Positions 8,042 through 17,800 of a stretch of 39,132 nucleotides of DNA are shown piece by piece (the stretch's first letter is position 1; the number at the start of each line of letters is the position of its first letter). The position numbers and the translations under genes are program-made. A model generated the notes under the pieces. That model had not been told where the DNA came from, ran no database searches, and saw only the letters and a list, made by a program, of their open reading frames with translations. The stretch is taken from assembly GCA_903907865.1 (NCBI GenBank), contig CAIVPR010000043.1:1-39132 (forward strand). Reading direction: 5' to 3'. The DNA comes from an uncultured Acidobacteriia bacterium. Lineage in GTDB: Bacteria > Acidobacteriota > Terriglobia > Bryobacterales > Bryobacteraceae.

Positions 8042-9283
8042 CTATTCCTCCCAGTCGGCCGGTTCGACCTGGGGAATGATCAACGTGAACGACAAGGTCC
8101 CGATCACCAGCAGCACGGTGACGACGACGAACGCCCAGTAGAACTGCCCGGTCTTCTGCACGATCCAGCCGGTCAGCCACGGCGCGATCATCCCGGAGAT
8201 GTTTCCGAAGGCGTTCTGCAGGCCCGTCCATCGGCCTGCCGCCATCGGTCCTGCAAGCGTCTGGGTGACGGCCCACAGATTCGACGAGTAGAGTCCGTAC
8301 GCGAAGCACGCCGCGCAGAGCACGAGCAGGGAACTGGTGGAGTCCTTGACCAACACCGCGGCGAACATGATGGTGGAGCAGCCCAACCCAAGTCCCGTGA
8401 ACGTCTTGCGGACCCGGTTGATGTTGCCGCCCCGCGCAATCCAGCGGTCTGAAACAGAGCCCCACGTGAGGGCCGACGCCGCCAGCACGAACAGCGGGAC
8501 AGATCCGAACACGGCCATCTGGCTCTGCGAGTAGTGCAACTCCTGACGGAAATACGACGGCAGCCAGGTGATGATGAAGTACCAAACGTAGTTGCCGCAG
8601 AACAGGCCGATGAACGTGCCCCATGCCGCCCGCTTGGACAGGATCTCGCCGAAGCCGGAGACCTTGCCAGTCTTCGGCCGCAGCAACCCGGCATCTTTGG
8701 GGGCATAAAGGGTCCACGGCACCAGCCACAACAGGCTCAGCACTCCGGTGACCACGAAGAAGATCCGCCACCCGAAATGGTCCATCAGCAGGCCGCCCAC
8801 CAGGATGCCGAGGCCCGGCCCCAGCTTGCTGCCCGCGTCGATGGCGGCATTGGCAAAGCCCCGTTGGTTTTCTTGGAAGTTGCCAGCCAGGATCTTTGAA
8901 TACGCGGGATACGCGACCGACTCGCCCATGCCCAGCAGAAGCCGCAACGCGAACAGCATCACGAAGCCGTTCGCCGCGCCGGTCAGCAAGGTTGCCGCCG
9001 ACCACACCACGTAACCCGCGGCCAAAACTTTGTTGACGTTGAACTTGTCCACAAGCCAGCCGGCAAGCACCAGCACCGGGGCGTAGGACCAGAAGAACGC
9101 CGAATAAATCAGTCCCCGGTGTTCCGGGTCGAGGCTGAATTCGGACTGGAGGTATTTGTCGGCTACCGACAGGCTGCCCCGGTCGATGTAGCTGATGCAG
9201 ATGGAGACCACCAGCAGGATCAGGAAAATCCACTGTGGGCGCGAAAGGACGGCTCGGGCGGTTCGGGTCGTGGGAGAAGTCAT
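8042..9283 (-). CDS. MFS transporter, anion:cation symporter (ACS)-like
   Basis: Inner-membrane secondary transporter of 413 residues with the twelve-helix pattern of the major facilitator superfamily. TM1 is followed by CISYIDRGSLSVA, the signature start of the ACS family, which includes hexuronate, glucarate and phthalate carriers. The loop after TM2 has WLVDKFNVNKVLAAG, and LRLLLGMGESVAYPAYSKIL matches the TM4-TM5 region, where GESVAYPA is the usual GxxEAxxFP site. The substrate is likely an organic anion, but this is family-level inference. The ATG at 9283 is followed by a 20-residue basic N-terminus. No strong ribosome-binding site is visible. The gene is transcribed toward the SDR, and there is no catabolic gene beside it to refine the substrate. 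Confidence 0.88.
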   Translation of the reverse strand: MTSPTTRTARAVLSRPQWIFLILLVVSICISYIDRGSLSVADKYLQSEFSLDPEHRGLIYSAFFWSYAPVLVLAGWLVDKFNVNKVLAAGYVVWSAATLLTGAANGFVMLFALRLLLGMGESVAYPAYSKILAGNFQENQRGFANAAIDAGSKLGPGLGILVGGLLMDHFGWRIFFVVTGVLSLLWLVPWTLYAPKDAGLLRPKTGKVSGFGEILSKRAAWGTFIGLFCGNYVWYFIITWLPSYFRQELHYSQSQMAVFGSVPLFVLAASALTWGSVSDRWIARGGNINRVRKTFTGLGLGCSTIMFAAVLVKDSTSSLLVLCAACFAYGLYSSNLWAVTQTLAGPMAAGRWTGLQNAFGNISGMIAPWLTGWIVQKTGQFYWAFVVVTVLLVIGTLSFTLIIPQVEPADWEE

Positions 9284-9329
9284 GCGGTCTTAGAAAGCTT
9301 ATCGCAGTCCGACGCGTAAACGATTTTGG

Positions 9330-10094
9330 CTACCGCGCGCGGGTGCCGGGAGGCCGTACCGCGAGCAGGATCCGGTATACCGCCAGCCCATAGTATTCGC
9401 GGACGGCGGTGTCCGTTTCGTAGAGTCCAGCGGCGACCGGGAGCAGTTGCTGGGCGTTGAACGGAGGCCTGGCGACGTCCTGTGCGTCCATCGGAAAAGG
9501 GATTGTCTTGATCCCGTACGCAGTGAACAGCATGTTGGCACGCGGCAGATGGAAGGCGTTGCTGACGACGATGGCCGTGCGAACACCCGGCAATCGGGCG
9601 ACAGCCTGGGCCTCGTCTGCTGTGGTGGTGACGGGTTCGGTAACCAGAATATCGGCATCCGGTACCCCGCGCCGTACCGCTTCCGCCCGCAGGATCGCGG
9701 CGTAACCCATGGCGATATCGCCCGTGGCTCCCGCATCCGTGATCACGAGGTATTTCGCCTTGCCGGCAAGTTTGAGGTCGACAGCGGTAAAGAAGCGGCC
9801 GGAATCGTTGGCCCACTGGACGCCCAACTGCGAGACCGAGCGGATGATGGCACCGCCCAGGACTACAACGGCATCCGCAGGGGGGCATTTGGCGACCGGG
9901 AATTCCGGGAACTGCCTCTCCAGGGGATCGGACAATACCTCCCCGGTGAATGGCATGGCCGCGACCCACAGTAGGACAACGCCGGCCAACGAGAGCCAGC
10001 GTTTGCGGAATAGGGTCCCAGCCAAAACCATCAAGCCGCACAGTCCGATGGGCAGCAAACAGGCCTCAACCAGTTTTCGGATCAGAAATAGCAC
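9330..10094 (-). CDS. YdcF/DUF218-family membrane protein (ElyC/SanA-like)
   Basis: 254 residues. Two N-terminal transmembrane helices (about 5-27 and 33-50) are followed by a DUF218 domain in the periplasm. Recognisable DUF218 blocks are DAVVVLGGAI, the central TTTADEAQAVARL and VVSNAFHLPRANMLF. Members such as ElyC and SanA influence envelope or peptidoglycan precursor metabolism, but the biochemical activity of most is unknown. The start is a GTG at 10094, because the hydrophobic helix begins directly there. The gene lies 16 bases downstream of, and in the same direction as, the small secreted protein gene, so the two are probably co-transcribed. It ends 46 bases from the start of the MFS gene, which is on the same strand. 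Confidence 0.85.
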   Translation of the reverse strand: MLFLIRKLVEACLLPIGLCGLMVLAGTLFRKRWLSLAGVVLLWVAAMPFTGEVLSDPLERQFPEFPVAKCPPADAVVVLGGAIIRSVSQLGVQWANDSGRFFTAVDLKLAGKAKYLVITDAGATGDIAMGYAAILRAEAVRRGVPDADILVTEPVTTTADEAQAVARLPGVRTAIVVSNAFHLPRANMLFTAYGIKTIPFPMDAQDVARPPFNAQQLLPVAAGLYETDTAVREYYGLAVYRILLAVRPPGTRAR

Positions 10095-10110
10095 GGGACG
10101 GTCGTTGCCT

Positions 10111-10572
10111 CTATTTGCCGTACGTCGTCTTCAAGTCTTTTGCGATCTGCGCAGCCTGGCGGTTCAGGTTGTCGGGGGTAGGATTCTTGACCGGCCTGAA
10201 ATAGCCGGACCATAGGACTTGCCGGGTTTTGGCATCCACCATGAAAAACGTTCCCCGGCGGGCGCTGCCCTGAAACGCCGGGTGGGGCGCATTGTCGGAT
10301 GCGGAGTCCTTGTCGGTATCGGCTTCCGGCTTCGGCAGCGGCATGATTTGCGTCAAACGTGCCTCGAACGCCTCGCCCAGGCGGTCCGTCAGGACGATTC
10401 CCGCGGACTTCGGATCCGCGACTACGGGCATGATGTGCTCCTTCGTCAGGTGTCCGGCCAGATACTGGTCGAAGCCCCCGGACATCGGCATCACATATAC
10501 GTTGGCAACCGGGGCAGCCTGCCCGAAAACGAGTCCGGACAACATTAGCGGGAGTGGTAGAAGCCTTTTCAT
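10111..10572 (-). CDS. Small secreted protein of unknown function
   Basis: 153 residues from the ATG at 10572. A longer upstream extension is open but overlaps the opposite gene and lacks support. The N-terminus MKRLLPLPLMLSGLVFGQA is a signal peptide, probably cleaved before APVANVYV. The mature part has no transmembrane helix and no recognised catalytic motif. It includes a segment MPMSGGFDQYLAGHLTKE and a stretch ending QVLWSGYFRPVKNP, which suggest a small alpha/beta or lipoprotein-like fold. I do not recognise the family. It is the first gene of a likely two-gene unit with the DUF218 protein. Its start codon is only 20 bases from the GTG of the divergent glycosyltransferase, so any promoter for it must lie in or next to that gene. 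Confidence 0.7.
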   Translation of the reverse strand: MKRLLPLPLMLSGLVFGQAAPVANVYVMPMSGGFDQYLAGHLTKEHIMPVVADPKSAGIVLTDRLGEAFEARLTQIMPLPKPEADTDKDSASDNAPHPAFQGSARRGTFFMVDAKTRQVLWSGYFRPVKNPTPDNLNRQAAQIAKDLKTTYGK

Positions 10573-10591
10573 TACAATCACAAGTGTACTA

Positions 10592-11587
10592 GTGAAGGCA
10601 CCCAACAGAGTGACGGCAGTTATTCCGGTCCACAACCGGGCCGACCTGCTCGAACGCCTGCTGGAAACGATGGAGGCCCAGACCATTCCGTTTGTTGAGG
10701 TTCTGGCCGTCGACAACGGCTCCACCGACGGGGCGGTCGAGGTCGCCGTGGACCACGGATGCAGGGTTCTGCCGATGGATGGAAACCAAGGGTTCGCGCG
10801 GGCGGTGAATGCCGGATGGCGCGCGGCGCAGTCGGAGTGGGTGGCAGTCCTGAATACCGATGTGGAACTCGAGCCCCTCTGGTTGGAACGGCTGCTGGCA
10901 GCCTTGGAGGCCGGGACAGGCTTCGCCACCGGCCTGATCCTGCGCCACGGCACCACCGACACCGTCGACGGCACCTACGACCTCGTGAGTCGCGCCGGCT
11001 GCGCCTGGCGCGCCGGACACGGACGGAATGCCGACTACGGCCGGGGTTCCGCAAGTATCCATATCGCTCCCGCCACGGCGTGCCTGTACCGCCGCGACGT
11101 GCTCGAGCAACTGGGCGGCTTCGACGAGCGCTACGAGTCCTACATGGAGGACGTCGACCTCGGCCTGCGCTGCGTTGGTGCCGGGATTTCCGGCGTTTAC
11201 GCGCCGGGGGCGATCGCCTGGCACCGGGGCAGCGCCACCTTCGGGAAATGGGATCCCCGCGTGGTCCGGCTGATTTCCCGCAACCAGCTGGCACTGGTGG
11301 CCCGCAACTATGATTCGACACTGTTCCGTTCCTGCCTCTGGCAGATCTTGGTGGGACAGTTGCTCTGGGGCGCCGTCGCGACCAGGCACGGCGCTGGATT
11401 GGCGTGGATCGAAGGTAAATGGGAAGCGCTCCGGACTTTCCGGCTGGAGGGCCACCCGACGCCGGAACTCCGGGCGTTCCTCCGGGAATCCGAGGCGGAG
11501 ATCCGCCGCCGCGCGGCCGACAGTTACTGGCGGTGGTATTTCCGGTTGGCCGGCGTCGGGAGTGATCCCGGAAGTGCGGCGGTTTGA
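10592..11587 (+). CDS. Glycosyltransferase family 2 (cluster gene 1)
   Basis: 331 residues from the GTG at 10592. The GT-A nucleotide-sugar fold begins almost at once (VTAVIPVHNRADLLERLL). The nucleotide-binding VDNGSTDG, the DxD-equivalent LNTDVELEP and the acceptor-side MEDVDLGLRC are all present, in the rhamnosyltransferase-like order. It would transfer a sugar from a nucleotide donor to a growing surface glycan at the cytoplasmic side of the membrane. The C-terminal third has a hydrophobic, possibly membrane-associated stretch (LWQILVGQLLWGAVA). The start is uncertain: GTG 10610 has a GAAGG 11 bases upstream and gives MTAVIPVHN. The frame is open further upstream, but that part overlaps the divergent gene. 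It is followed after 3 bases by the next GT2. Confidence 0.88.
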   Translation: MKAPNRVTAVIPVHNRADLLERLLETMEAQTIPFVEVLAVDNGSTDGAVEVAVDHGCRVLPMDGNQGFARAVNAGWRAAQSEWVAVLNTDVELEPLWLERLLAALEAGTGFATGLILRHGTTDTVDGTYDLVSRAGCAWRAGHGRNADYGRGSASIHIAPATACLYRRDVLEQLGGFDERYESYMEDVDLGLRCVGAGISGVYAPGAIAWHRGSATFGKWDPRVVRLISRNQLALVARNYDSTLFRSCLWQILVGQLLWGAVATRHGAGLAWIEGKWEALRTFRLEGHPTPELRAFLRESEAEIRRRAADSYWRWYFRLAGVGSDPGSAAV

Positions 11588-11590
11588 CTC

Positions 11591-12529
11591 ATGCCCCGTG
11601 TCGCAATTGTCATTGTCACTTACAATTCGGCAGCTGAAATCGGTGCCTGCCTTGACGCCCTGCGGTCGCTCGGGGACGAGGAAGAGCCCTACGCCGAAAT
11701 TCTTGTGGTGGACAACGCCTCCACGGACGCGACGCGCGACGAGGTTTCGGGGCGGGGTGTCCGGCTGATCGCCAATCCAAACAACGCCGGTTTCGCGGCC
11801 GCGGTCAACCAAGGCGTGCTCGCCACCACCGCCCCGCTGGTCCTCCTGCTCAACCCGGACGCGCACTATGTGGCTGGAATTGAACAACTTGCGGCGGTTT
11901 TCAAGGATCCGGCGACGGGGGGTGCCGGAGGGATGCTCACCGGTCCGGACGGCCTTCCCCAAGCCGGGTTCCTGGCCCGCAGCCTGCCTACCGCCGCAAC
12001 CCTTGTCTTCGAAGTCCTGGGTGTCAACCGACTGTGGCCCGGCAACCCCGTCGATTGGCCCTACCGTTGCTGGGGCTTGGGCGAGTTGACTGCCTTGTCA
12101 AGCCCTGTGTTGGTCGAACAGCCCGCTGGTGCCTTCCTCATGTTCTCGCGCCACGCGTGGGAGCGGGTAGGCGGTTTCGACGAGCGCTTCTGGCCGATCT
12201 GGTTCGAGGATGTGGATTTTTGCGCCAAGCTGAAGGCGGCCGGACTTAACACGTGGCTCGTCCCCCGGGCATATGCGAATCATAAAGGCGCTCATTCCAT
12301 AGAGGCTTTGCCCTCCAAAGCCCGACAGCGATATTGGTATGGTAGCCTTCTTGAGTATGCGGCGAAGTACTACACGCCGTTGGAGTTCCGCATTCTTTGC
12401 TGTGCCGTGTTTGCGGGTTCCGTCCTTCGCGCTGTTGGCGAATGGCCAAGGAGAGGTTCAGTGGTTTGGGGCGTGCACGGTCCGGTCTGCGGACTTGCCC
12501 TGCGCCGCTTTTTGGGGGCAAGGTCGTAG
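11591..12529 (+). CDS. Glycosyltransferase family 2 (cluster gene 2)
   Basis: 312 residues. The N-terminal GT-A motifs are VAIVIVTYNSAAEIGACL, VVDNASTDATRD and LLNPDAHY (DxD equivalent), with WFEDVDFCAKLKAAG as the catalytic ED motif. This fits the RfbF/WbbL-type rhamnosyl- or galactofuranosyltransferases that add sugars to polysaccharide intermediates. It starts 3 bases after gene 1. The last ~90 codons (from about 12260) use several codons rare in the rest of the window (ATA, AGA, TCA, CGA) and are visibly less GC-rich, which may mark a recombined segment. A 65-base gap follows before gene 3, and that gap is also AT-richer. Confidence 0.88.
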   Translation: MPRVAIVIVTYNSAAEIGACLDALRSLGDEEEPYAEILVVDNASTDATRDEVSGRGVRLIANPNNAGFAAAVNQGVLATTAPLVLLLNPDAHYVAGIEQLAAVFKDPATGGAGGMLTGPDGLPQAGFLARSLPTAATLVFEVLGVNRLWPGNPVDWPYRCWGLGELTALSSPVLVEQPAGAFLMFSRHAWERVGGFDERFWPIWFEDVDFCAKLKAAGLNTWLVPRAYANHKGAHSIEALPSKARQRYWYGSLLEYAAKYYTPLEFRILCCAVFAGSVLRAVGEWPRRGSVVWGVHGPVCGLALRRFLGARS

Positions 12530-12594
12530 TTGGCAACAGGATCAAATGGCGATTGAATGCGCGAAATTCATGAGTGGAGCAAACCGGCACATAC

Positions 12595-13644
12595 ATGTCC
12601 CGTAGCGACTTCGTCTCGGTAACGATCGTCACGTACAACAGCGGTCGCTTCATAAAGCGATGCCTTGAATCGGTGCTGGACCAAAAGTATCCGTTCAAAG
12701 AGATCATCGTCATTGACAACAACTCAACGGACGGGACCATCGACATCCTCGAACCGTTCGAGGACCGTTGCAGGATTGTCTACAACGAGGAAAACATCGG
12801 CTTTGCCGCCGCCCAAAATCAAGCCATCGGACTTTCCGAGGCAGAATGGGTGCTGACCCTCAATCCCGACGTCCTTCTCCTCCAAGGCTTCATTGAGGCG
12901 CTGGTGACCGCCGGCAACCTCGACCCCAAGGTCGGCACCGTTTGCGGCAAGCTGCTCACGATGACTGCCGGTTTTGATTTCCCCGAAGAGCCGCTCGTCG
13001 ATTCCACAGGCATCTACTTTACGCCGAATCTCAGGCACTTGGACCGCGGCAGCCTGCAGGTGGACAACGGCCATTTCCGCAACTACGAGTACGTCTTCGG
13101 TGCCACCGCCGCCGCAGCCCTCTATCGTCGCGAGATGATCGACGACATTGAGGTGCAGGGCGAGTTCTTCGACGCCGACTTCTTCGTCTACCGCGAGGAT
13201 GCAGACGTTGCTTGGCGAGCCCAGCTGATGGGTTGGAAGTGCCTGTACGCCCCCTACGCCAAGGGCTACCACGTCCGCAAGGCGCTGCCGGGCAACCGCC
13301 GGGCGTTGCCTGCGGAAATCAACATGCACTCGGTGAAGAACCGGTTCCTGTTGCGGATGAAAAACATCACCCCCAACCTGTACCGACAGAACTTCTTGGC
13401 CATCACCCTCCGGGACTTGGTCGTGATCGCCTGTTGCGTCCTGTGGGAGCACACCTCGCTCAGGGCTTTCCCGTTCCTTCTTAAGAACTGGAAGGGTGTG
13501 ATGGCCAAACGGCGCGAAATCATGAGCCGTCAGCGCGTCGACGACGAATACATCGCCAGTTGGTTCTCGTTCGAACCCGTTGCCAAGGCAGCGCCCAAGA
13601 AATTCGCGGCCGCCATGACTCGCTACAAGGCGGCACGCCGCTAG
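12595..13644 (+). CDS. Glycosyltransferase family 2 (cluster gene 3)
   Basis: 349 residues from ATG 12595, which places the canonical FVSVTIVTYNSGRFIKRCL ten residues in. An in-frame GTG at 12574 would add seven residues. The nucleotide-binding VIDNNSTDGTID, the DxD-like TLNPDVLLL and the catalytic YREDADVAWRAQL are present. The middle of the protein includes STGIYFTPNLRHLDRG, typical of rhamnosyltransferase-like GT2s. The C-terminal 90 residues are basic, with a hydrophobic patch (LVVIACCVLWEH), so membrane association is possible. It is followed after 16 bases by the DUF1972 glycosyltransferase, so all four transferases are probably one operon building one glycan. Donor and acceptor sugars cannot be told from sequence. 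Confidence 0.87.
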   Translation: MSRSDFVSVTIVTYNSGRFIKRCLESVLDQKYPFKEIIVIDNNSTDGTIDILEPFEDRCRIVYNEENIGFAAAQNQAIGLSEAEWVLTLNPDVLLLQGFIEALVTAGNLDPKVGTVCGKLLTMTAGFDFPEEPLVDSTGIYFTPNLRHLDRGSLQVDNGHFRNYEYVFGATAAAALYRREMIDDIEVQGEFFDADFFVYREDADVAWRAQLMGWKCLYAPYAKGYHVRKALPGNRRALPAEINMHSVKNRFLLRMKNITPNLYRQNFLAITLRDLVVIACCVLWEHTSLRAFPFLLKNWKGVMAKRREIMSRQRVDDEYIASWFSFEPVAKAAPKKFAAAMTRYKAARR

Positions 13645-13660
13645 GCGGCGACAGCAGACG

Positions 13661-14758
13661 GTGCGGATCGCAATCCTCGGCACGCGCGGCATCCCCGCAA
13701 ATTACGGCGGCTTCGAGACCTTCGCGGAGGAGCTCTCCACGCGTCTTGTTGCGCGTGGACACCAAGTTGTCGTTTACTGCCGGGAACAACACGCGGCCCC
13801 CAAGTATCGTCAAGTCGAACTGCAGTGGTTGCCCACCATCCGCCACAAATATCTCGACACCCTCTACCACACCGCCGTTTCGGCGCTTCACCTGGCCAGC
13901 AGGCGAGGCACCGACCGCGCCGATGTGGCTTTGTTTTGTAACGCGGCCAACGCCCTGTTTACGCTACTGCCGCGCATCACCGGCATCCCGGTAGCATTGA
14001 ACGTCGACGGCATTGAGCGCAAGCGAAAGAAGTGGAACAAGGCCGCCAAAGCTTGGTACCGGATGTCGGAGTACCTCTCGACGTTCCTCCCCAACACCTT
14101 TGTCACCGATGCAGAGGCGATCCGCACCTACTACCGGGAGGTCTATTCCAAGGAGTCCCTGTTCATTCCGTATGGTGCCGACACAGCGCTGGAACCGACC
14201 CAGGGCGTGCTGCGGGAACTGGGACTGGAGCCCAAGCGCTATTTCCTCTACGTGAGCCGCATGGAGCCCGAAAACCGGCCCCTAGAGGTCCGCTTCGCCT
14301 TCGAAGACGTCCAAACCGACATGAAACTGGCGCTCATCGGGGACGCGCCGTACGCGCACGATTACATCCGGAAGGTCCGTAACACCCAAGACCCCCGGGT
14401 TGTAATGCCCGGTGGGGTTTACGGCCTCGGCTATCGCGAATTGGGCTCGTGGTGCTTTGCCTATGTGCATGCAACCGAGGTCGGGGGGACGCATCCGGCC
14501 CTGATCGAGGCCATGGGGCGCGGTTGCCTGGTGATCTACCTCGACACGGTGGAGAACCGCGAGGTTTGCGGCGAGGCCGGACTTCCGTACGACGACATCG
14601 AAGGCCTCAAGTCCCGCATGCGCCAAGCCGTGGCGATGACCGAGGCTGAGCGCGACGTGTATCGCGATAGGGCGGTGCAGCGGGTGAAGGAGCGCTATGA
14701 CTGGGATGCCGTGACCACCCAGTACGAATCGTTGCTGTCGGGATTGGCGCGGAGGTAG
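13661..14758 (+). CDS. DUF1972-type glycosyltransferase (GT4-like)
   Basis: 365 residues, beginning MRIAILGTRGIPANYGGFET from a GTG at 13661. This opening is the hallmark of the DUF1972 domain, found at the N-terminus of GT-B rhamnosyl- and galactosyltransferases in polysaccharide loci. The C-terminal half is a GT4-like Rossmann domain: FLYVSRMEPENRP (donor-domain start), LALIGDAPYAHDYI and HATEVGGTHPALIEAMGRGC, with the conserved glutamates of the EX7E region. It is the last gene of the transferase cluster. No flippase, polymerase or export gene is visible nearby, so the rest of the pathway must lie elsewhere. A 126-base gap leads to the TonB-dependent receptor. Confidence 0.9.
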   Translation: MRIAILGTRGIPANYGGFETFAEELSTRLVARGHQVVVYCREQHAAPKYRQVELQWLPTIRHKYLDTLYHTAVSALHLASRRGTDRADVALFCNAANALFTLLPRITGIPVALNVDGIERKRKKWNKAAKAWYRMSEYLSTFLPNTFVTDAEAIRTYYREVYSKESLFIPYGADTALEPTQGVLRELGLEPKRYFLYVSRMEPENRPLEVRFAFEDVQTDMKLALIGDAPYAHDYIRKVRNTQDPRVVMPGGVYGLGYRELGSWCFAYVHATEVGGTHPALIEAMGRGCLVIYLDTVENREVCGEAGLPYDDIEGLKSRMRQAVAMTEAERDVYRDRAVQRVKERYDWDAVTTQYESLLSGLARR

Positions 14759-14762
14759 CGCT

Positions 14763-14791
14763 TTGGCGTCCCCAAGCTTCGAGTCTATCCT
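14763..14791 (+). promoter_or_regulatory. Possible sigma-70 promoter for the TonB-dependent receptor
   Basis: TTGGCG (14763-14768) and TATCCT (14786-14791) are separated by 17 bases, each matching four of six consensus positions. Transcription would begin near 14798 and leave a leader of about 87 bases. A strong ribosome-binding site, GGAGG at 14876-14880, lies four bases before the ATG at 14885. The boxes overlap the end of the spacer after the glycosyltransferase, so this would separate the receptor from that operon. Confidence 0.3.
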
Positions 14792-14884
14792 GCTAAACTC
14801 CTGTTAGTACCATGCTGCGTACTTTCGTCTGCGGTCGTTCCGATCCACGCGATCACGGACCGCCGTCCCCCTAACGGAGGAAAC

Positions 14885-17800
14885 ATGGTCATGATGAATA
14901 AACCAGTCGGTGCAACTTTCCGCGAACCCCTTTGGTTCCGGGTCCCCGCGTTGTTGCTCGTTGTGGCTGTGTTGACGTGGGCGATCTCGGGGGGCACCCT
15001 CGCCGGTACCATCAAGGACCAGACCGGAGGCGTAGTTCCGGGTGCCAAGCTGACCATCGTCAACAACGCCCTCGGCGCCGAGTTCAAGGCCACTGCCGAC
15101 GCGCAGGGCGGCTACATTTTCCCCAACCTCGCGGTCGGACGGTACACGCTCACCATCGAGGCCGCGAACTTCCAGACCCAGAAGAAAACCAATCTCCAGA
15201 TTGACGCCGACTCCGCGCTGCGCCTCGACGTGCGCCTCCAGCTAGCCGGTCAGACGACGGAAGTTACCGTGACGGCCGAGGCGTCCGAAGTACGGACAAG
15301 CGTCGAGACATCCTCCACGCAACTGGGCGAGGTCGTCACCGGAACTCAGATTGCGGAGCAGCCGCTCAATGGCCGCAGTTACACCGACCTCCTCGCCATC
15401 CAGCCCGGTGTCACGCCCGTGAGCACGCTTACTCCGACGTCCGTCATCATGGCGGGCGTCACCGGTACGCTCAATCCTTCCGGAGACGCCAATCCGGGCG
15501 ACGTTTCCATCAGCGGCCAGCGCGAATCCGCCAACGGCTTCATGGTGAACGCCGTCGATGTCCAGGAGCACATGAACGGCGGCACCTCGGTGATCCCGAA
15601 TCTGGACTCCATCGCCGAGTTCCGGGTTCTGACCAACAACTTCGACCCCGAGTACGGCAACTACAACGGCGGCATGATCAACGTGGTGACGAAGTCCGGC
15701 AGCAACCAATTCCACGGCGGTGGATTTGAGTTTCTCCGCAACACGGTCCTCGATTCGAGGAACTTCTTCGACGGCACCCGCGGCGTCTACCGCCAGAACC
15801 AGTTCGGCGGCACGATGGGGGGGCCGATTCGCAGGAACAAGTTGTTCTTTTTCACTGACTACCAAGGCACGCGCACGACCCAGGGAATCAATTCGCCCGC
15901 AGTCACGGTGCCGTCCCTCCAGGAACGCGGCGGCGACTTTTCCGACGATGTCGGCGACCTCTCTGGTACCGTCAGCGGTCCCTATGCGGCCAGTCTACTC
16001 ACCAAGGCGCTGGGCTACGGCGTCAGCGCTGGCGAGCCGTACTATGCGCCCGGCTGCAGTTCGGGCAATTGCGTCCTGCCGGGCGGGACGATCCCGCATC
16101 GCGCCTGGTCGGCACCCGCGCAGCATCTTTTGCAGTACATCCCGACGCCCAACATCGGATCAAACCAGTTCGAAACGTCGGCCTTCGCGCAGACCGTGGC
16201 CGACCACAAGGGCGGGGCCCGCATCGACGCCAATACGCGCCTCGGCTTCATCTCCGGCTACTACTTCGTTGACGACTATCAGTTGGACAACCCGTATCCG
16301 GGCGCGCAAGGCGGTGCCAGCGTGCCTGGATTTGACGCGTTGACCATCGGACGCGCGCAGTTGATCACCCTTGCGAATACCAAAGTCTTCGGCGCGAGTA
16401 CGGTCAACGAGGCCCACGTCGGTTTCCTGCGCAATGTCAACGACATCGGCCACCCGCACGGCGGTCTCGGTGCCACTTTGGCCTCGCAGGGCTTCCAAAC
16501 CGGCGGCGGGGCGGGGATAGTGGTGCAGGATCCCGCGGTGGAGGGTGTGATGAATCTGGTCTTCCCGTCCTTCGTGACGGGCGTGCCGATCACGAACACC
16601 TACCAGTGGAACAACACCATCTATGCCAGCGACACCCTTTCCAGACCCGTGGGTGCCCACACGATCAAGGTCGGTGGCCAGTTTCACAACGACCAAGTGA
16701 ATTCCAACCCCAACGCCACCTTCAACGGCACCTTCAACTTCCAGGGCACGGAGACCGGCTCCGCGTTCGCCGACTTCCTGCTGGGTTTCCCCAGCAACTT
16801 CACCCAGACCACCGGGCGGCACTTCTATTTGCGCAACCAGTACATGGGTGCGTTCGCGCAGGACAGCTGGCGCGTCCGCAGCGACCTGACGGTGAACCTC
16901 GGTGTGCGCTGGGATCTCATCCGTCCTTGGAACGAGAAATACGGCAACATCCAGACCGTGGTGCCGGGCAAGCAATCGGTGCTGTATCCCAACGCCGTCC
17001 CCGGCCTGGTGGTGCCGGGTGATCCGGGAATCCCGGCAGGGCTCTCGCCGACCCGGTGGGACAGTTTCGCGCCGCGCGTCGGGGTCGCGTACTCGCCCCA
17101 CTCGGACCATGGATTTCTGAAAGTGCTGTTCGGAGATTCGGGAAAGAGCAGTCTCCGGGCCAGCTACGGCATCTTCTACACCGAATTTCCCGGCCTCAGC
17201 GCCGGTATCATGTACGGGGTGCCTCCGTTTGGGTACAACTATCTGAGTCCCGCGCCACCGCTTTTCGCCACGCCCTTTGTCGACGCGGGGGATGGCGTTC
17301 AGCAGACCAACCCCTACCCTTTCACATTTCCCCCGCACAACGTCTCGCAGTCCGCCCCCTACAAGGACTTCAACTTCGCCAGCGTGGTTCCCATCAGTGC
17401 CGCGCCCTTCTTCTATTACCGGAACAGCATTCCCTATACGGAGAACTACATGTTCTCCGTCCAGCGGCAGATCCATTCGAACGCGCTGTTCACCGCGAGC
17501 TACGTGGGGAATCAAGGCCACCATCTCCTGATGGTCGTACCCGCGAATCCGGGCAACCCGGCGCTGTGCCTCAGTTTGAGCCGGACCAGCGCCGTGGCGC
17601 CCAACAGTTCCACCTGCGGACCCTATGGGGAAGACTCCACCTACACCACCGCCTCTGGGAAAACCATTGCCAGCACAAGGCAGGGCCTGGGTTCCGACTT
17701 CGGATCCGTAACCACCCAGAAGACGATCGGCAATTCGAACTACAACGCAATGCAGGTCAATCTCCGCCTGTCGACGGGCAATGGCGGCACCCTCTTCGTC

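Noticed and set aside
10292-10591. 100-codon N-terminal extension of the first glycosyltransferase
   Set aside because: It overlaps the divergent secreted-protein gene, and GT2 proteins begin at the VTAVIPVHN segment.
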